From the NCBI GenBank assembly GCA_963765875.1, contig CAVXYK010000015.1:62001-126000 (forward strand): 64,000 nucleotides of DNA, in the 5' to 3' direction. Shown piece after piece: positions 26,994 through 35,416 of the stretch. The DNA comes from JAWKOK01 sp963765875 (lineage in GTDB: Bacteria > Chloroflexota > Anaerolineae > Caldilineales > Caldilineaceae). The notes beneath the pieces are model-generated. The model searched no databases. It saw nothing but the letters and a program-made list of their open reading frames with translations, and was not told where the DNA came from. Position 1 is the stretch's first letter. Every line of letters starts with the position of its first letter. Position numbers and translations under genes: made by a program.

Positions 26994-27206
26994 CTAGATA
27001 GTGCGCACATCAGCTGCGTTCGGACCCTTGGGGCCCTGCTCGATCGAGAACTCGACTCGATCGCCCTCGGCCAGGCTGCGAAAGCCCTCGGACACGATGG
27101 CGGAATGGTGCACGAAGACGTCATTGCCGCCCTCATGTGCGATGAAGCCGAAGCCCTTCTGATCGCTGAACCACTTGACGGTGCCTGTTACTTTTTGCTC
27201 ACTCAT
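26994..27206 (-). CDS. Cold shock domain protein
   Basis: 70 aa from ATG 27206 (GAGGAG 11 nt upstream). Contains the OB-fold RNA-binding motifs GTVKWFSDQKGFGFI (RNP1) and DVFVHHSAI (RNP2), with the usual C-terminal EFSIEQGPKGPNAADVR. Such CspA-like proteins melt RNA structure. A frame extending to 27308 is only the leader read through. The leader is at least 80 nt and is preceded by an intrinsic terminator on the same strand, so either that stops upstream transcription or it is part of a regulated leader. Confidence 0.95.
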   Translation of the reverse strand: MSEQKVTGTVKWFSDQKGFGFIAHEGGNDVFVHHSAIVSEGFRSLAEGDRVEFSIEQGPKGPNAADVRTI

Positions 27207-27288
27207 GGTTGGAAAACTCCTCGTTTTCAAAATCGTACAATCAACTTTATCGAACCAAAACGTCGGCGTTTCCAACAGCAAGAGAGAC

Positions 27289-27327
27289 AAAAAACGCCAC
27301 TCAGACATATGTTTGTCTGAGCGGCGT
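27289..27327 (-). terminator. Intrinsic terminator (minus strand) upstream of the cold shock gene
   Basis: Reading the minus strand, ACGCCGCTCAGACA and TGTCTGAGTGGCGT form a 14-bp stem (one mismatch, 6-nt loop) followed by T5-T6. It lies 83 bp upstream of the cold shock start and about 560 bp after the previous minus-strand gene. Confidence 0.75.
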
Positions 27328-27597
27328 CTATACGCAAATGGGTCAGAACCTGCAACATCTTGTTGGTCAACAATACTCTAGGCTTGACTGAATGTCAAAT
27401 CTCAGTTGCTCATTGTATTCCCCGAAAAAGCCCAGCCGCGAATCTCCAGGTCTCATGTCTGTGCTGAATACTCGTTCCGTTGCACTAGAGGCGCCGATGT
27501 CTCAGCCATCCCGGCCACTTAGCTTCTACTACCGACACAGGAATTATCCTCTTATTGAATCGGGTGTGTTCAATCTGAGTTGATGGCGTACTTCTAT

Positions 27598-27828
27598 GTA
27601 GGGACATGGCATTCCGCACAGGCCCGTTGTTGACGGAGACCGATTCGACCTTCAAGACCACAGCCGCCAACCATGCGGTGGCTAGGAATGCCTTGTCCGT
27701 GCCTGACATTGCAGTAGGTCTGACACGGACAAAGCATTCCTAGTATCATTTTCAGAATGCGGATGATGCTTCTCGATTTGGAATCGCCCTATCCGAGTTC
27801 GACCTGGCGAGGAATGCAATGTCCCTAC
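27598..27828. repeat. 231-bp element with nested inverted repeats
   Basis: The outer arms are GTAGGGACATGGCATTCC (27598-27615) and its near-perfect complement (27811-27828). Inside, at 27682-27743, CTAGGAATGCCTTGTCCGTG and its near-complement form a second hairpin of about 20 bp per arm. No gene lies in this 680-bp gap; the element may be mobile or a relic. Confidence 0.75.
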
Positions 27829-27890
27829 GGGTCTCAACTCGTTTTGTTTGCGCAGCAGGCGCTTTTCGCCAACACACCCTATTGAATCGA

Positions 27891-28844
27891 CTACCCCGAC
27901 GTCTCGTTCGGATCAAGAATCGCCCCAACCTCCGCCAATTCTTCGCTCGTCAGGACCCAGTCAGCCGCTCTGACATTACTCTCGACGTGGGCCAACTTGG
28001 TGGCCCCGGAGATGACTGAGCAGACCTGAGGTTGGGCCAGAAGCCAGGCCTGCGCCAGTTCGTTCAGACCCCGTTCGCGGGCGGCGGCCCAGACGGTCAG
28101 CTGTTCTACAATATCGTAGTTGGCCGCAGTCATATATTGCTGAACGTAGGCGCTGGACTCGCCCCGTGATCCGGTCGGGGCCGGTTCGCCCCGCCTATAT
28201 TTGCCGGTCAAAAAACCACCGGCCAGGGGAAAGTAGGGTACGAAACCAACACCATGAGCCTGGCAGTAGGGCAGCACCTCCTGCTCCACCTGCCGCTCCA
28301 ACATATGATAGTGGGATTGAATGGCCACAGACGGACTCCACCCACGCACGTCGGCCAGAAGATTGGCCTTAGCCAACTGCCAAGCAGCAAAGTCCGAAAC
28401 CCCAACATAGCGCACTTTGCCCATGCGGACCAGGTCATCCAGACCACGCACTGTTTCCTCAATGGGCGTGGTCTCATCCCAGCGATGAACGTAGTAGAGG
28501 TCGATGTAATCGTTCTGAAGCCGGCGTAGGCTGACCTCAACCGAGTTCATCAGATGATAGCGCGAAGTACCCCGGTCATTGGGCCCGTCGCCCGTGGGGA
28601 AGTAGAACTTTGTCGCCACGACAAATTTATCCCATCGCCCCTTCAGAGCCACGCCCAATGTTTCTTCAGAGCGGCCCTTCTGGTAGGCGTTGGCGCTATC
28701 GACAAAATTGATGCCCAGATCCTGGGCCGCGTCGATGACGTTGTTGACTTCCGCTTGAGGCAGGCTCTCTGAGCCGAACTGGTTGGTACCCAGCCCGATC
28801 ACCGAAACGCGTACACCGGCGCTGCCAAGTTGTCGATATTCCAT
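27891..28844 (-). CDS. Aldo/keto reductase
   Basis: 317 aa from ATG 28844 (GGGAGAA about 8 nt upstream). MEYRQLGSAGVRVSVIGLGT is the family N-terminus; the catalytic tetrad is visible as Asp in NFVDSANAY, Tyr in SANAYQKG, Lys in VVATKFYF and His in DLYYVHRWD. The C-terminal cofactor loop reads CSVISGATKLAHVESN. It reduces carbonyls with NADPH; most like the YhdN/Kv-beta-like group. Last in a minus-strand series from 31843. Confidence 0.93.
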   Translation of the reverse strand: MEYRQLGSAGVRVSVIGLGTNQFGSESLPQAEVNNVIDAAQDLGINFVDSANAYQKGRSEETLGVALKGRWDKFVVATKFYFPTGDGPNDRGTSRYHLMNSVEVSLRRLQNDYIDLYYVHRWDETTPIEETVRGLDDLVRMGKVRYVGVSDFAAWQLAKANLLADVRGWSPSVAIQSHYHMLERQVEQEVLPYCQAHGVGFVPYFPLAGGFLTGKYRRGEPAPTGSRGESSAYVQQYMTAANYDIVEQLTVWAAARERGLNELAQAWLLAQPQVCSVISGATKLAHVESNVRAADWVLTSEELAEVGAILDPNETSG

Positions 28845-28915
28845 AATTATTCTCCCTTCGAAAAATTCTGATGACACCATATGGTGCACGTGGACAAGAA
28901 CAGTAGATCCGAACG

Positions 28916-29203
28916 CTATTCTACTGGCGTGCGTCTGAAAAAGAGGGCTGCGATGCCAAACCCCGAAGCGATGATCACGACCGGGATGATCAGCAGCAGA
29001 TCGACACGAATATTTGCCTCGGGCGAGAAGGTGACAATGCCCCATTCCCACACGGCCCAGAGCAGCCAGGCCGTGGCCGGAACAAGCAGGGCACGGCTGC
29101 GCCGAAGTGGATTGTTGCGCAGCAGTAGGTATGCGACAAAAAACAGTCCGGCGATCAGGGCGAGCCATGCTGGATTTTGGATGAAGAGGTTGAAGAGATT
29201 CAT
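28916..29203 (-). CDS. Small integral membrane protein
   Basis: 95 aa with a good ribosome site (AAGGAG). Three hydrophobic segments: AWLALIAGLFFVAYLLL, LLVPATAWLLWAVWEW and LLLIIPVVIIASGFGIAALF, separated by short basic loops. No family recognised. It sits between a HAD phosphatase and an aldo/keto reductase on the same strand with short spacers, so it is probably cotranscribed. Confidence 0.7.
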   Translation of the reverse strand: MNLFNLFIQNPAWLALIAGLFFVAYLLLRNNPLRRSRALLVPATAWLLWAVWEWGIVTFSPEANIRVDLLLIIPVVIIASGFGIAALFFRRTPVE

Positions 29204-29248
29204 GCTGAAGATTGACTCCTTTTGGCTTGTCGGCAGAGGAGGCGTTCT

Positions 29249-30181
29249 CTATTCCGGAAAGACCCGCTGCCAGTCGCGTTGTATACTGACCTGGGTCCAG
29301 CCCTTCTCTTGGGCCGTACGGATCGCCTTCTCAGCGCCTGCGACGTAGTCGAACTCTCGGTCCGCGTCGTCGTGGACAACGAGCAGGCGCAGGGCGGGCA
29401 ATGATGGACCACCCGCAAAGGAGAGCATCTCCAGATCGCCATTGGAATTGCCCGCGGCCAAAATGGGACGCCGAGCGATGACATTCCAGATCTGGACCGG
29501 TTTGCCCGGACCGTCGTCCATAACGTCCAACTCGGCCTGCTGAACAATCTGTCCGCCCTCCTCGTCCGCCACATACCGGAGAGCAACCGTGCTGCCCAGG
29601 ACGCGTTCACGCGGAATGTCGTACAACGCCTCGGAAACACCGCGCACAAAGTCGCGACCACCGCCGGAGACAATGTAACAGGTGAAGTCGTTGGCTTCCA
29701 GATAGCGCAACAACTCGAGCATGGGCTGGTAGATGCAGTACCGGTAGGCCCTGTTCAGAGTCGGGTGCGCTTCATTTTCCACAAATGTCCAGGCCGACGC
29801 TTCAACATCTTCAACGGGCTGTCCCTCAGCGAGCGAAAGAATCCCGCCGAGCAAGATCTTGAGATCGCTGTCGTCGCCCTCGTAATGTTTCGTGATCACA
29901 TTGCCCAGCCAGACGAAGTCCTTTTCCCAGGCGGCCTGCCACGGCTGCTTGACGCGCACCGACCGATCGGCTTCCGCCTGGGCGGCCAACTGACGCAGTA
30001 GATAGTCGAGTTGGATGTACATGGGCTTTTCAGACCAAAGTGTGCCGTCATTGTCGAACGTGGCAACGCGATCTGCCACCGGCACATAGTCCGGGCTCAT
30101 CTCGTCGGTGACACGGTCAACAAAGCCAATGATGGCATCTCTTGTCGGCGTATCATTCCAGGATGGTAGTTGTCTGTCCAT
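29249..30181 (-). CDS. HAD superfamily phosphatase
   Basis: 310 aa. HAD motif I is VATFDNDGTLW (nucleophile Asp plus acid Asp), motif II CYIVSGGGRDF, and motif IV GNSNGDLEML. A helical cap lies between motifs I and II. It resembles the phosphoserine-phosphatase-like HAD group often annotated only as haloacid dehalogenase-like. Substrate unknown. It follows the antiporter gene after 117 bp. Confidence 0.9.
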   Translation of the reverse strand: MDRQLPSWNDTPTRDAIIGFVDRVTDEMSPDYVPVADRVATFDNDGTLWSEKPMYIQLDYLLRQLAAQAEADRSVRVKQPWQAAWEKDFVWLGNVITKHYEGDDSDLKILLGGILSLAEGQPVEDVEASAWTFVENEAHPTLNRAYRYCIYQPMLELLRYLEANDFTCYIVSGGGRDFVRGVSEALYDIPRERVLGSTVALRYVADEEGGQIVQQAELDVMDDGPGKPVQIWNVIARRPILAAGNSNGDLEMLSFAGGPSLPALRLLVVHDDADREFDYVAGAEKAIRTAQEKGWTQVSIQRDWQRVFPE

Positions 30182-30298
30182 GATCTCTGTTCCTTCGTGT
30201 ATCAGGCGCTTCGTGTGTCAGGCCGATCCGACACGATGAATATCCCTACGCCGCCAGGATCGTCCACATCGTTCTTGCTGGCACAACAAACGCTCAGG

Positions 30299-31843
30299 CT
30301 ATCCCTGCAGCGCTACCGGTTGCAGGCTGGCCCGGGCAAGCTCGACACCGGCTTGCTTCATCGGCAGACTGACGGCAGTAGCCCCGGCTTCGAGCAGCGG
30401 TTGGCTGGCAGACTCGTCACGGATCAGGGCATTGATCGTCCCCGTAAAGCCCAGTTCACGCAGCAATACCGTGGTCCGAGCGTTGTAGATATCATTGGGC
30501 GTTATCAGTAGGACGGCGCCCAGGTTGCCAATCTCCATCTCCTGCCAGAGTTCCGGGTCTTTCTCGTCACCAAAAATGACGCGCCTGCCGGCTTTCAGAT
30601 GGATTTCGATCTGGGCGGGGTCGTTGTCCAGGCCAAGCGGTCTTGCGCCCTGATCAATCAGGTAGTCATAGGCGGCAGTACCCGCTCGCCCCATGCCGAC
30701 AACCAGCACGTCGGTGCTGCCGATCACATGCGGTTGTTCGTCGAGGTGGTGGATATTGTGGCGCTCAAAGCGCACAAGCCAGGGTTCCCAGCGCGCCCAC
30801 AACCGATTGGCAGCAGCGCTGAGTGGTGCGTTGATGGCGAAAGAAATGGCGACTAAGAGGCCAAGGACAACCACATAGGATTCGTCAATCATGCCGTTCT
30901 TGGCCGCGGCCGCGGCCACGATCAAGGCGAATTCGCTGTAGGCGGTCAAGGTCAGGCCGGCCATAAATGCCGTTCTAGCACGCAGTCGGAAGAGGACCAA
31001 TAGCCCGAAAAAGAGCACCCCTTTGAGCGGCAACAGAACTAGTAGAACCCCAAGCAACCAGAGATCGCCAAACGTAGGCAGCCCTGCCAGACCGACCTGC
31101 AGGAAAAAGGCGACCAGAAAGACCTCTTTGATGGACCAGAGCTGGTCGTAGAGATCATCGGCCTGGGGATGACCGGCCAGTAGAATGCCGGCAACTAATG
31201 CCCCCAATTTAGGGCTGAGTCCGCCAAACTCAAAGAGCCAGCCGACGCCCAACGCCAGCAACAACCCATAGATGAGCATCAACTCGCCTTGGCCGCTGTG
31301 GCTCAGACCGCGCCAGAGGAGTGGTCGCAGCAACGGCAGAGCGAACAAGGCCAGCGCCCACATATTGGGCGATTCCGCACCCGTGAAAATCAGCAGGATA
31401 ACGGCCACCAGATCTTGAAAGATGAGGATACCGATGGCGACGCGCCCGTGATAGGCGTCTAGTTCGTCGCGCGCTTCGAGACTCTTAGCGGCCAGCACCG
31501 TGCTGGAAAACCCCAGTCCCACGGCGACCAGCAACGCCACAACGGCGTTGACACCCAGCAGCATCAGAACGCCTGTAAAGAGTGCGACACTGAGGGTCAT
31601 ATGAATGGCGCCTACGCCCAACACTTCCGGTCGCAGCAGGCTCTTGACACGCATGTGCAGCCCGACAGTGAAGAGCAGAAAGATTACGCCAAAATCGCCG
31701 ATGGTGACCAACGTCTCGGTGGCCACGACACCAAAGGCCGATAGGACCAGACCGGCAGCCAAAAAACCGACCAAGACCGGGAGACGCAGGGTCTTAGCAA
31801 CCAATCCGGTGCCGTACGCTGTTGCTAACCAAACTACTTCCAT
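30299..31843 (-). CDS. Monovalent cation:proton antiporter-2 (KefB/CPA2) with TrkA-N domain
   Basis: 514 aa. About eleven hydrophobic helices fill residues 1-360, including the CPA2 features GFLAAGLVLSAFG, VGLGFSSTVLAAKSLE and IFQDLVAVILL. From about residue 375 a Rossmann fold follows: DVLVVGMGRAGTAAYDYL, ending LLITPNDIYNARTTVLLRELG, that is a TrkA-N/RCK regulatory domain binding NAD(H). The protein should exchange K+ or Na+ for H+. It has no full Kef C-terminal TrkA-C part. A RAYT palindrome copy lies 16 bp upstream of its start. Confidence 0.93.
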   Translation of the reverse strand: MEVVWLATAYGTGLVAKTLRLPVLVGFLAAGLVLSAFGVVATETLVTIGDFGVIFLLFTVGLHMRVKSLLRPEVLGVGAIHMTLSVALFTGVLMLLGVNAVVALLVAVGLGFSSTVLAAKSLEARDELDAYHGRVAIGILIFQDLVAVILLIFTGAESPNMWALALFALPLLRPLLWRGLSHSGQGELMLIYGLLLALGVGWLFEFGGLSPKLGALVAGILLAGHPQADDLYDQLWSIKEVFLVAFFLQVGLAGLPTFGDLWLLGVLLVLLPLKGVLFFGLLVLFRLRARTAFMAGLTLTAYSEFALIVAAAAAKNGMIDESYVVVLGLLVAISFAINAPLSAAANRLWARWEPWLVRFERHNIHHLDEQPHVIGSTDVLVVGMGRAGTAAYDYLIDQGARPLGLDNDPAQIEIHLKAGRRVIFGDEKDPELWQEMEIGNLGAVLLITPNDIYNARTTVLLRELGFTGTINALIRDESASQPLLEAGATAVSLPMKQAGVELARASLQPVALQG

Positions 31844-31858
31844 AAAATCCTCAATTCA

Positions 31859-31885
31859 GTAGAGACGCAAGATTTTCGTCTCTAC
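31859..31885. repeat. RAYT-associated palindrome, copy 5
   Basis: GTAGAGACGCAAGATTTTCGTCTCTAC: the same palindrome as near the transposase, lacking one G in the right arm. It is 6 kb from the gene, which shows dispersal. Confidence 0.85.
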
Positions 31886-31906
31886 GCCCTGTTGACCGAT
31901 TCAGTT

Positions 31907-33459
31907 TCATGTTAGTTCAGCCAGAAAATTCGCGGCGTGCGCCTGTACGCTCTTTCGGTCTTCGTCGTCCAGGTGGCGCAGGCCGAGCACCGCCGGACCC
32001 AATCGGGGATTGGCACGCAACCGCGCTTCATTCTCTATGAGGAACGCCCAATAGAGAAAGTTGAACGGGCAAGCATCTTTCACCCACGCGTTGCTTGGGA
32101 TTGAACCGACACCCTGCACAGTAATCGCTCATGCGGTTGATGTAGTTTGCCGAGCTAATATATGGCTTCGTCGCCGTCTTACCGCCGTCGGCATTGAGCC
32201 CCATGCCCAGCACATTTGGGGCCACCACCCACTCGTAGGCATCGATGTAGGTGCTCAGAAACCAGCGGTTGACCTGAGCCGGCTCAATGCCTGCCAGCAT
32301 ACAGAAATTGCAGACAATCATCAAACGCTCGATGTGGTGAGTATACCCCTCATCAATGACGCGCTCCGACCACGCTGCGAATGCAGTTCATCTCGGTTTG
32401 GCCGTCCCAGAACATCTGGGGCAGGTCTCGCTGATGGTCCCAGCCATTTGCGTCCAACAATCCGGGCATCTGAAGCCAGTAGTGCAGATAGATGTATTCA
32501 CGCCAGCCCAGGATCTGGCGGATGAAGCCCTCCACCGAGTTGATGGGCGCCTCACCGGCGCGGTAGGCGTCCTCCGCCCGCCGGATGAGATCGAGTGGCT
32601 CCAGCAGGCCGATGTTGAGATAGGCGGACAACATGGAATGGTAGAGCAGACCATCGTCGGCGCTCATGGCATCTTCGTAGGCGCCGAAGTTGGCCAGGCG
32701 TGCGACAAAAAAGTCGGCGGCGGCAGCCTCCGCCTCGTCGTGAGTCACCGCAAGATTGAATCCGTCAACGGCGCCGAAGCCAACGTCGATCGCTTCCATC
32801 TCAGCCATCACCGTCTGTGTGATCTCATCAGGCACGAAGGTGACCGCCGGAGGCACATCGACCCCTGCCTTCGGCAGTGACTTACGATTCTGCCGGTCGA
32901 AGTTCCACTTGCCGCCCTGCGGCGATCCGTCTTCCTCAAGCAGCACATCAAAATGGCGGCGCATGAGGCGGTAGAAGCGCTCCATGATGGGCGCACGCGT
33001 TGCCGAACGACTGCCGGGTGCGGTCATCGGGTTGAACCGGCTCAGCAGAAATTGCGTGTTGGGCAGGACCGTCACAGGCAGACCAAGACGTTCCGATAGC
33101 TTGTTCTCCTGCAACATCCGGCCTGCGTATTCGGCAGCGGCCATGGTCAGCATCTGCGTCGGCTGAAAATCGTCCACATGTTGGCGCAGCCCAGTTTTGG
33201 TATCGGCGGCACGCACGTAGTCAACGGTATAGCCTTGGGCTCGAAGCCGAGCAGCATAGTGGCGCATGGCGCTGATCAGCAGCACCAGCTTCTTGCGCTG
33301 ATAGGCGAGACGCGTTTTGCGGCCCTCGCTCTCGACCAGGAGAACAGAGATATTGGCTCGATCTGTGATTTCCTCGGCAGCCAGAAGCGCCGGGTGCGTT
33401 CGTAACAGCTGATCGCCCAGGATCCAGACAGATATACGAGGTTCAGCATTAGCAGGCAT
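31907..33459 (-). pseudogene. FeS-BCP type photolyase/cryptochrome-like gene with two frameshifts
   Basis: From ATG 33459 the protein reads VWILGDQLLRTHPAL, EFSDGR-like Rossmann start, then the FAD domain with MLSAYLNIGLLEPLDL and GFIRQILGWREYIYLHYW. Frame is lost at about 32366 (one extra G) and again at about 32079 (one extra A in AAA). Read through both, the sequence is complete to the stop at 31907 and keeps the four Cys expected for the [4Fe-4S] cluster of the PhrB/CryB group: MNCIR, DYCAGCRF and DACPFNF. It would repair (6-4) photoproducts or act as a light sensor. Sequencing errors are as likely as true inactivation. Confidence 0.85.
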
Positions 33460-33832
33460 GAAAACAAGTCACTTTCTAGTCAGTACATCCCCAGTGTCGA
33501 AGCAAAACCCAACTCTTCGGCGGGCGCATCGATCAGTTCCGTTGCGGCAGCATTATCGCAGAGACTCATCCGAAATGCGAACACGATAGCGACAGGACAG
33601 ATCTCCAAGCTCGCAGAATCAAGTAACGAGAGATTGGCGGAGACTCTCAGTTTAGTTCCAGTGACCGTCTGCCGCTATGGATGCTACCATCCGGCATCAT
33701 TGCGCCTCTTCCAGTATAGTTAATCCATGGTGACAAAAAGTGGGATTGGATTCAATCGGTCCGGATTGGGCGGGCCATGGGCTGTCAATATCGGCCCCGG
33801 ATGTTTGGCAAAGGAGCAATAGGCAGACCGAC

Positions 33833-34890
33833 ATGAGGATGCGTCCCGCGCCGTTGACTGGGCGCTCTTTGCGCTAGTCACATTTGAACTGATCAGTGGG
33901 TTGATCTCCTTCACAATCGGCAAGCCGGAAGGCCGCCTGTTCTTTGTGATTCATGGTATGGCCGGTCTGTCCATCATCTTTCTGCTTGTCTTCAAGTTCA
34001 GACGGGTTGGCCACCGTGTCACCCAACCTCGACGCTGGCAATGGCCTACTGTCGTCTCAGTTCTGCTTGCCGTCACTGCGGTCGCCTCGCTGGCAACCGG
34101 CATCATCTGGACCGTATTCCAATGGCCGGTCGGCTACCCCAACGGCATGATCCTGCACACGACATTCGGCATTCTGCTGATGGTCTTCTGCCTCTGGCAT
34201 ATGGCGCTGCGCTTTCGGCCACCGGCGCGCCGAGACGTGACCGACCGACGCACAGCGCTCACAGCGATGGGCGTGCTTCTGGCCGGCAGCATCACCTGGG
34301 CGTTGCAGGATCAAAGCACCAAACGGCTCGGCGCCGCAGGGGCGGTGCGGCGCTTCACCGGGTCTCGCCACTACGGACCCGGCCAAGGCAACAACGCCTT
34401 CCCGGTCACCATGTGGATGTTTGACCGGCCGGCGCCGCTCGATTTGGACCGCTATCAACTGACGATTGGCGGCCTGGTCGCCCATGAGCGCACCTACGAT
34501 CTGGTCATGCTGACCGGCATGGCACAGCATCAGCGAGAGGTAACGCTCGATTGCACCGGCGGTTGGTATTCGACACAGACCTGGAGCGGAATCAGCGTGG
34601 GGGATCTGCTGGCATTGGCCGCGCCGGAATCGACGGCGCGAACGGTCACCTTTCTCTCGTCGACCGGCTATCGCTGGAGTCTGCCAATCGCCGAGGCTTC
34701 CGAGGCGCTACTGGCGACTCACGTGGGCGGAGAACGGCTGAGCCATGGCCACGGCGCGCCGCTGCGCCTGGTTGCTCCGGGCCGGCGCGGCTTTCAGTGG
34801 GTCAAATGGGTCGTCGGCCTTCATGTGACCGACCGCACCGATATCGGCCAATGGCAGGCCATCTTTACCAGTGGGTTGGATCGAGCGTAG
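33833..34890 (+). CDS. Molybdopterin-dependent oxidoreductase fused to membrane helices; 5' end disturbed
   Basis: The N-terminal part has about four TM helices (WALFALVTFELISGLISF, LFFVIHGMAGLSIIFLLVFK, VVSVLLAVTAVASLATGIIW, GMILHTTFGILLMVFCLWH) with His residues that could hold a b-type heme. The C-terminal half is a sulfite-oxidase-like Moco domain: DRYQLTIGGLV, VTLDCTGGWYSTQTWSG with the Mo-ligand Cys, and LRLVAPGRRGFQWVKWV. The coding frame is clear back to about 33823, but no ATG/GTG/TTG exists before TTG 33901, which would cut the first helix. ATG 33833 in another frame plus one missing base near 33855 would restore a start. Electron donor and substrate unknown. Confidence 0.82.
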
Positions 34891-35089
34891 GCCCTTGTGA
34901 CTCCACTACAACGGGATGTCACAAAACACGGTGACACAGAGTTGGCACAGAGGGCCACAGAGGAAAAGCAGAGAAAGCCGCAGCGAGTGACGGTTGAGGC
35001 TGTACGACAAGTATCAGCCTACAGGATGAGATAACATCGGTCTAGAGTCGGTGGCGCCCCACCCGCCGAACCTGATATCCTATTCAAAG

Positions 35090-35148
35090 AACGAGAGCAG
35101 AGTGGGGCTTGAAAAAGCCATCGGGGGACCGCACTGCTCTCGTTTTTG
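35090..35148 (+). terminator. Probable intrinsic terminator after the molybdopterin gene
   Basis: AACGAGAGCAG pairs with CTGCTCTCGTT around a loop that holds a smaller GGCTT/AAGCC hairpin; TTTTT follows. It is 200 bp after the stop; the intervening 34897-34985 contains a decayed TIR-type repeat (TGACTCCACTACAACGGG, then CACAGAG words). Confidence 0.6.
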
Positions 35149-35163
35149 GTTCAACAGGGTTTT

Positions 35164-35311
35164 GTGGTTGACAAGACCGCACCGCCATAAATGGACGGTG
35201 CTACGTAACAACGCCCCGTAAACGGGGCTGGCGCCTGGACAAGCAAGCTGGGTTTAGCCTGCGTTGTTCAATAGCACGGGGGCATTAGCCTCGTGCGGAT
35301 TTGTCAACCAC
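35164..35311. repeat. 148-bp multi-hairpin element with 19-bp closing stem
   Basis: GTGGTTGACAAGACCGCAC (35164-35182) pairs with 35293-35311 with one mismatch and one G-T. Inside are ACCGCC/GGACGGT around ATAAAT (35181-35199), GCCCCG-TAAA-CGGGGC (35213-35228), AACAACG (35207-35213) against CGTTGTT (35262-35268), and CACGGGGG/CCTCGTG (35275-35295). It can fold into a branched cruciform or RNA. No open frame. It may be a MITE or a structured RNA. Confidence 0.65.
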
Positions 35312-35416
35312 TTCAGATCCGAAAGAGCCTCGGTTTTTTGTCTCTACCCACTGTCGGAAGCCGACGGATCAAGGCCGCCGGCGACAAACCATGGGGCATT
35401 AAACATACCGGCAGAC

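Noticed and set aside
35164..35311. Integron attC-like site
   Set aside because: The inverted arms AACAACG/CGTTGTT recall attC, but the conserved GTTRRRY core, the extrahelical bases and any cassette or integrase are missing.
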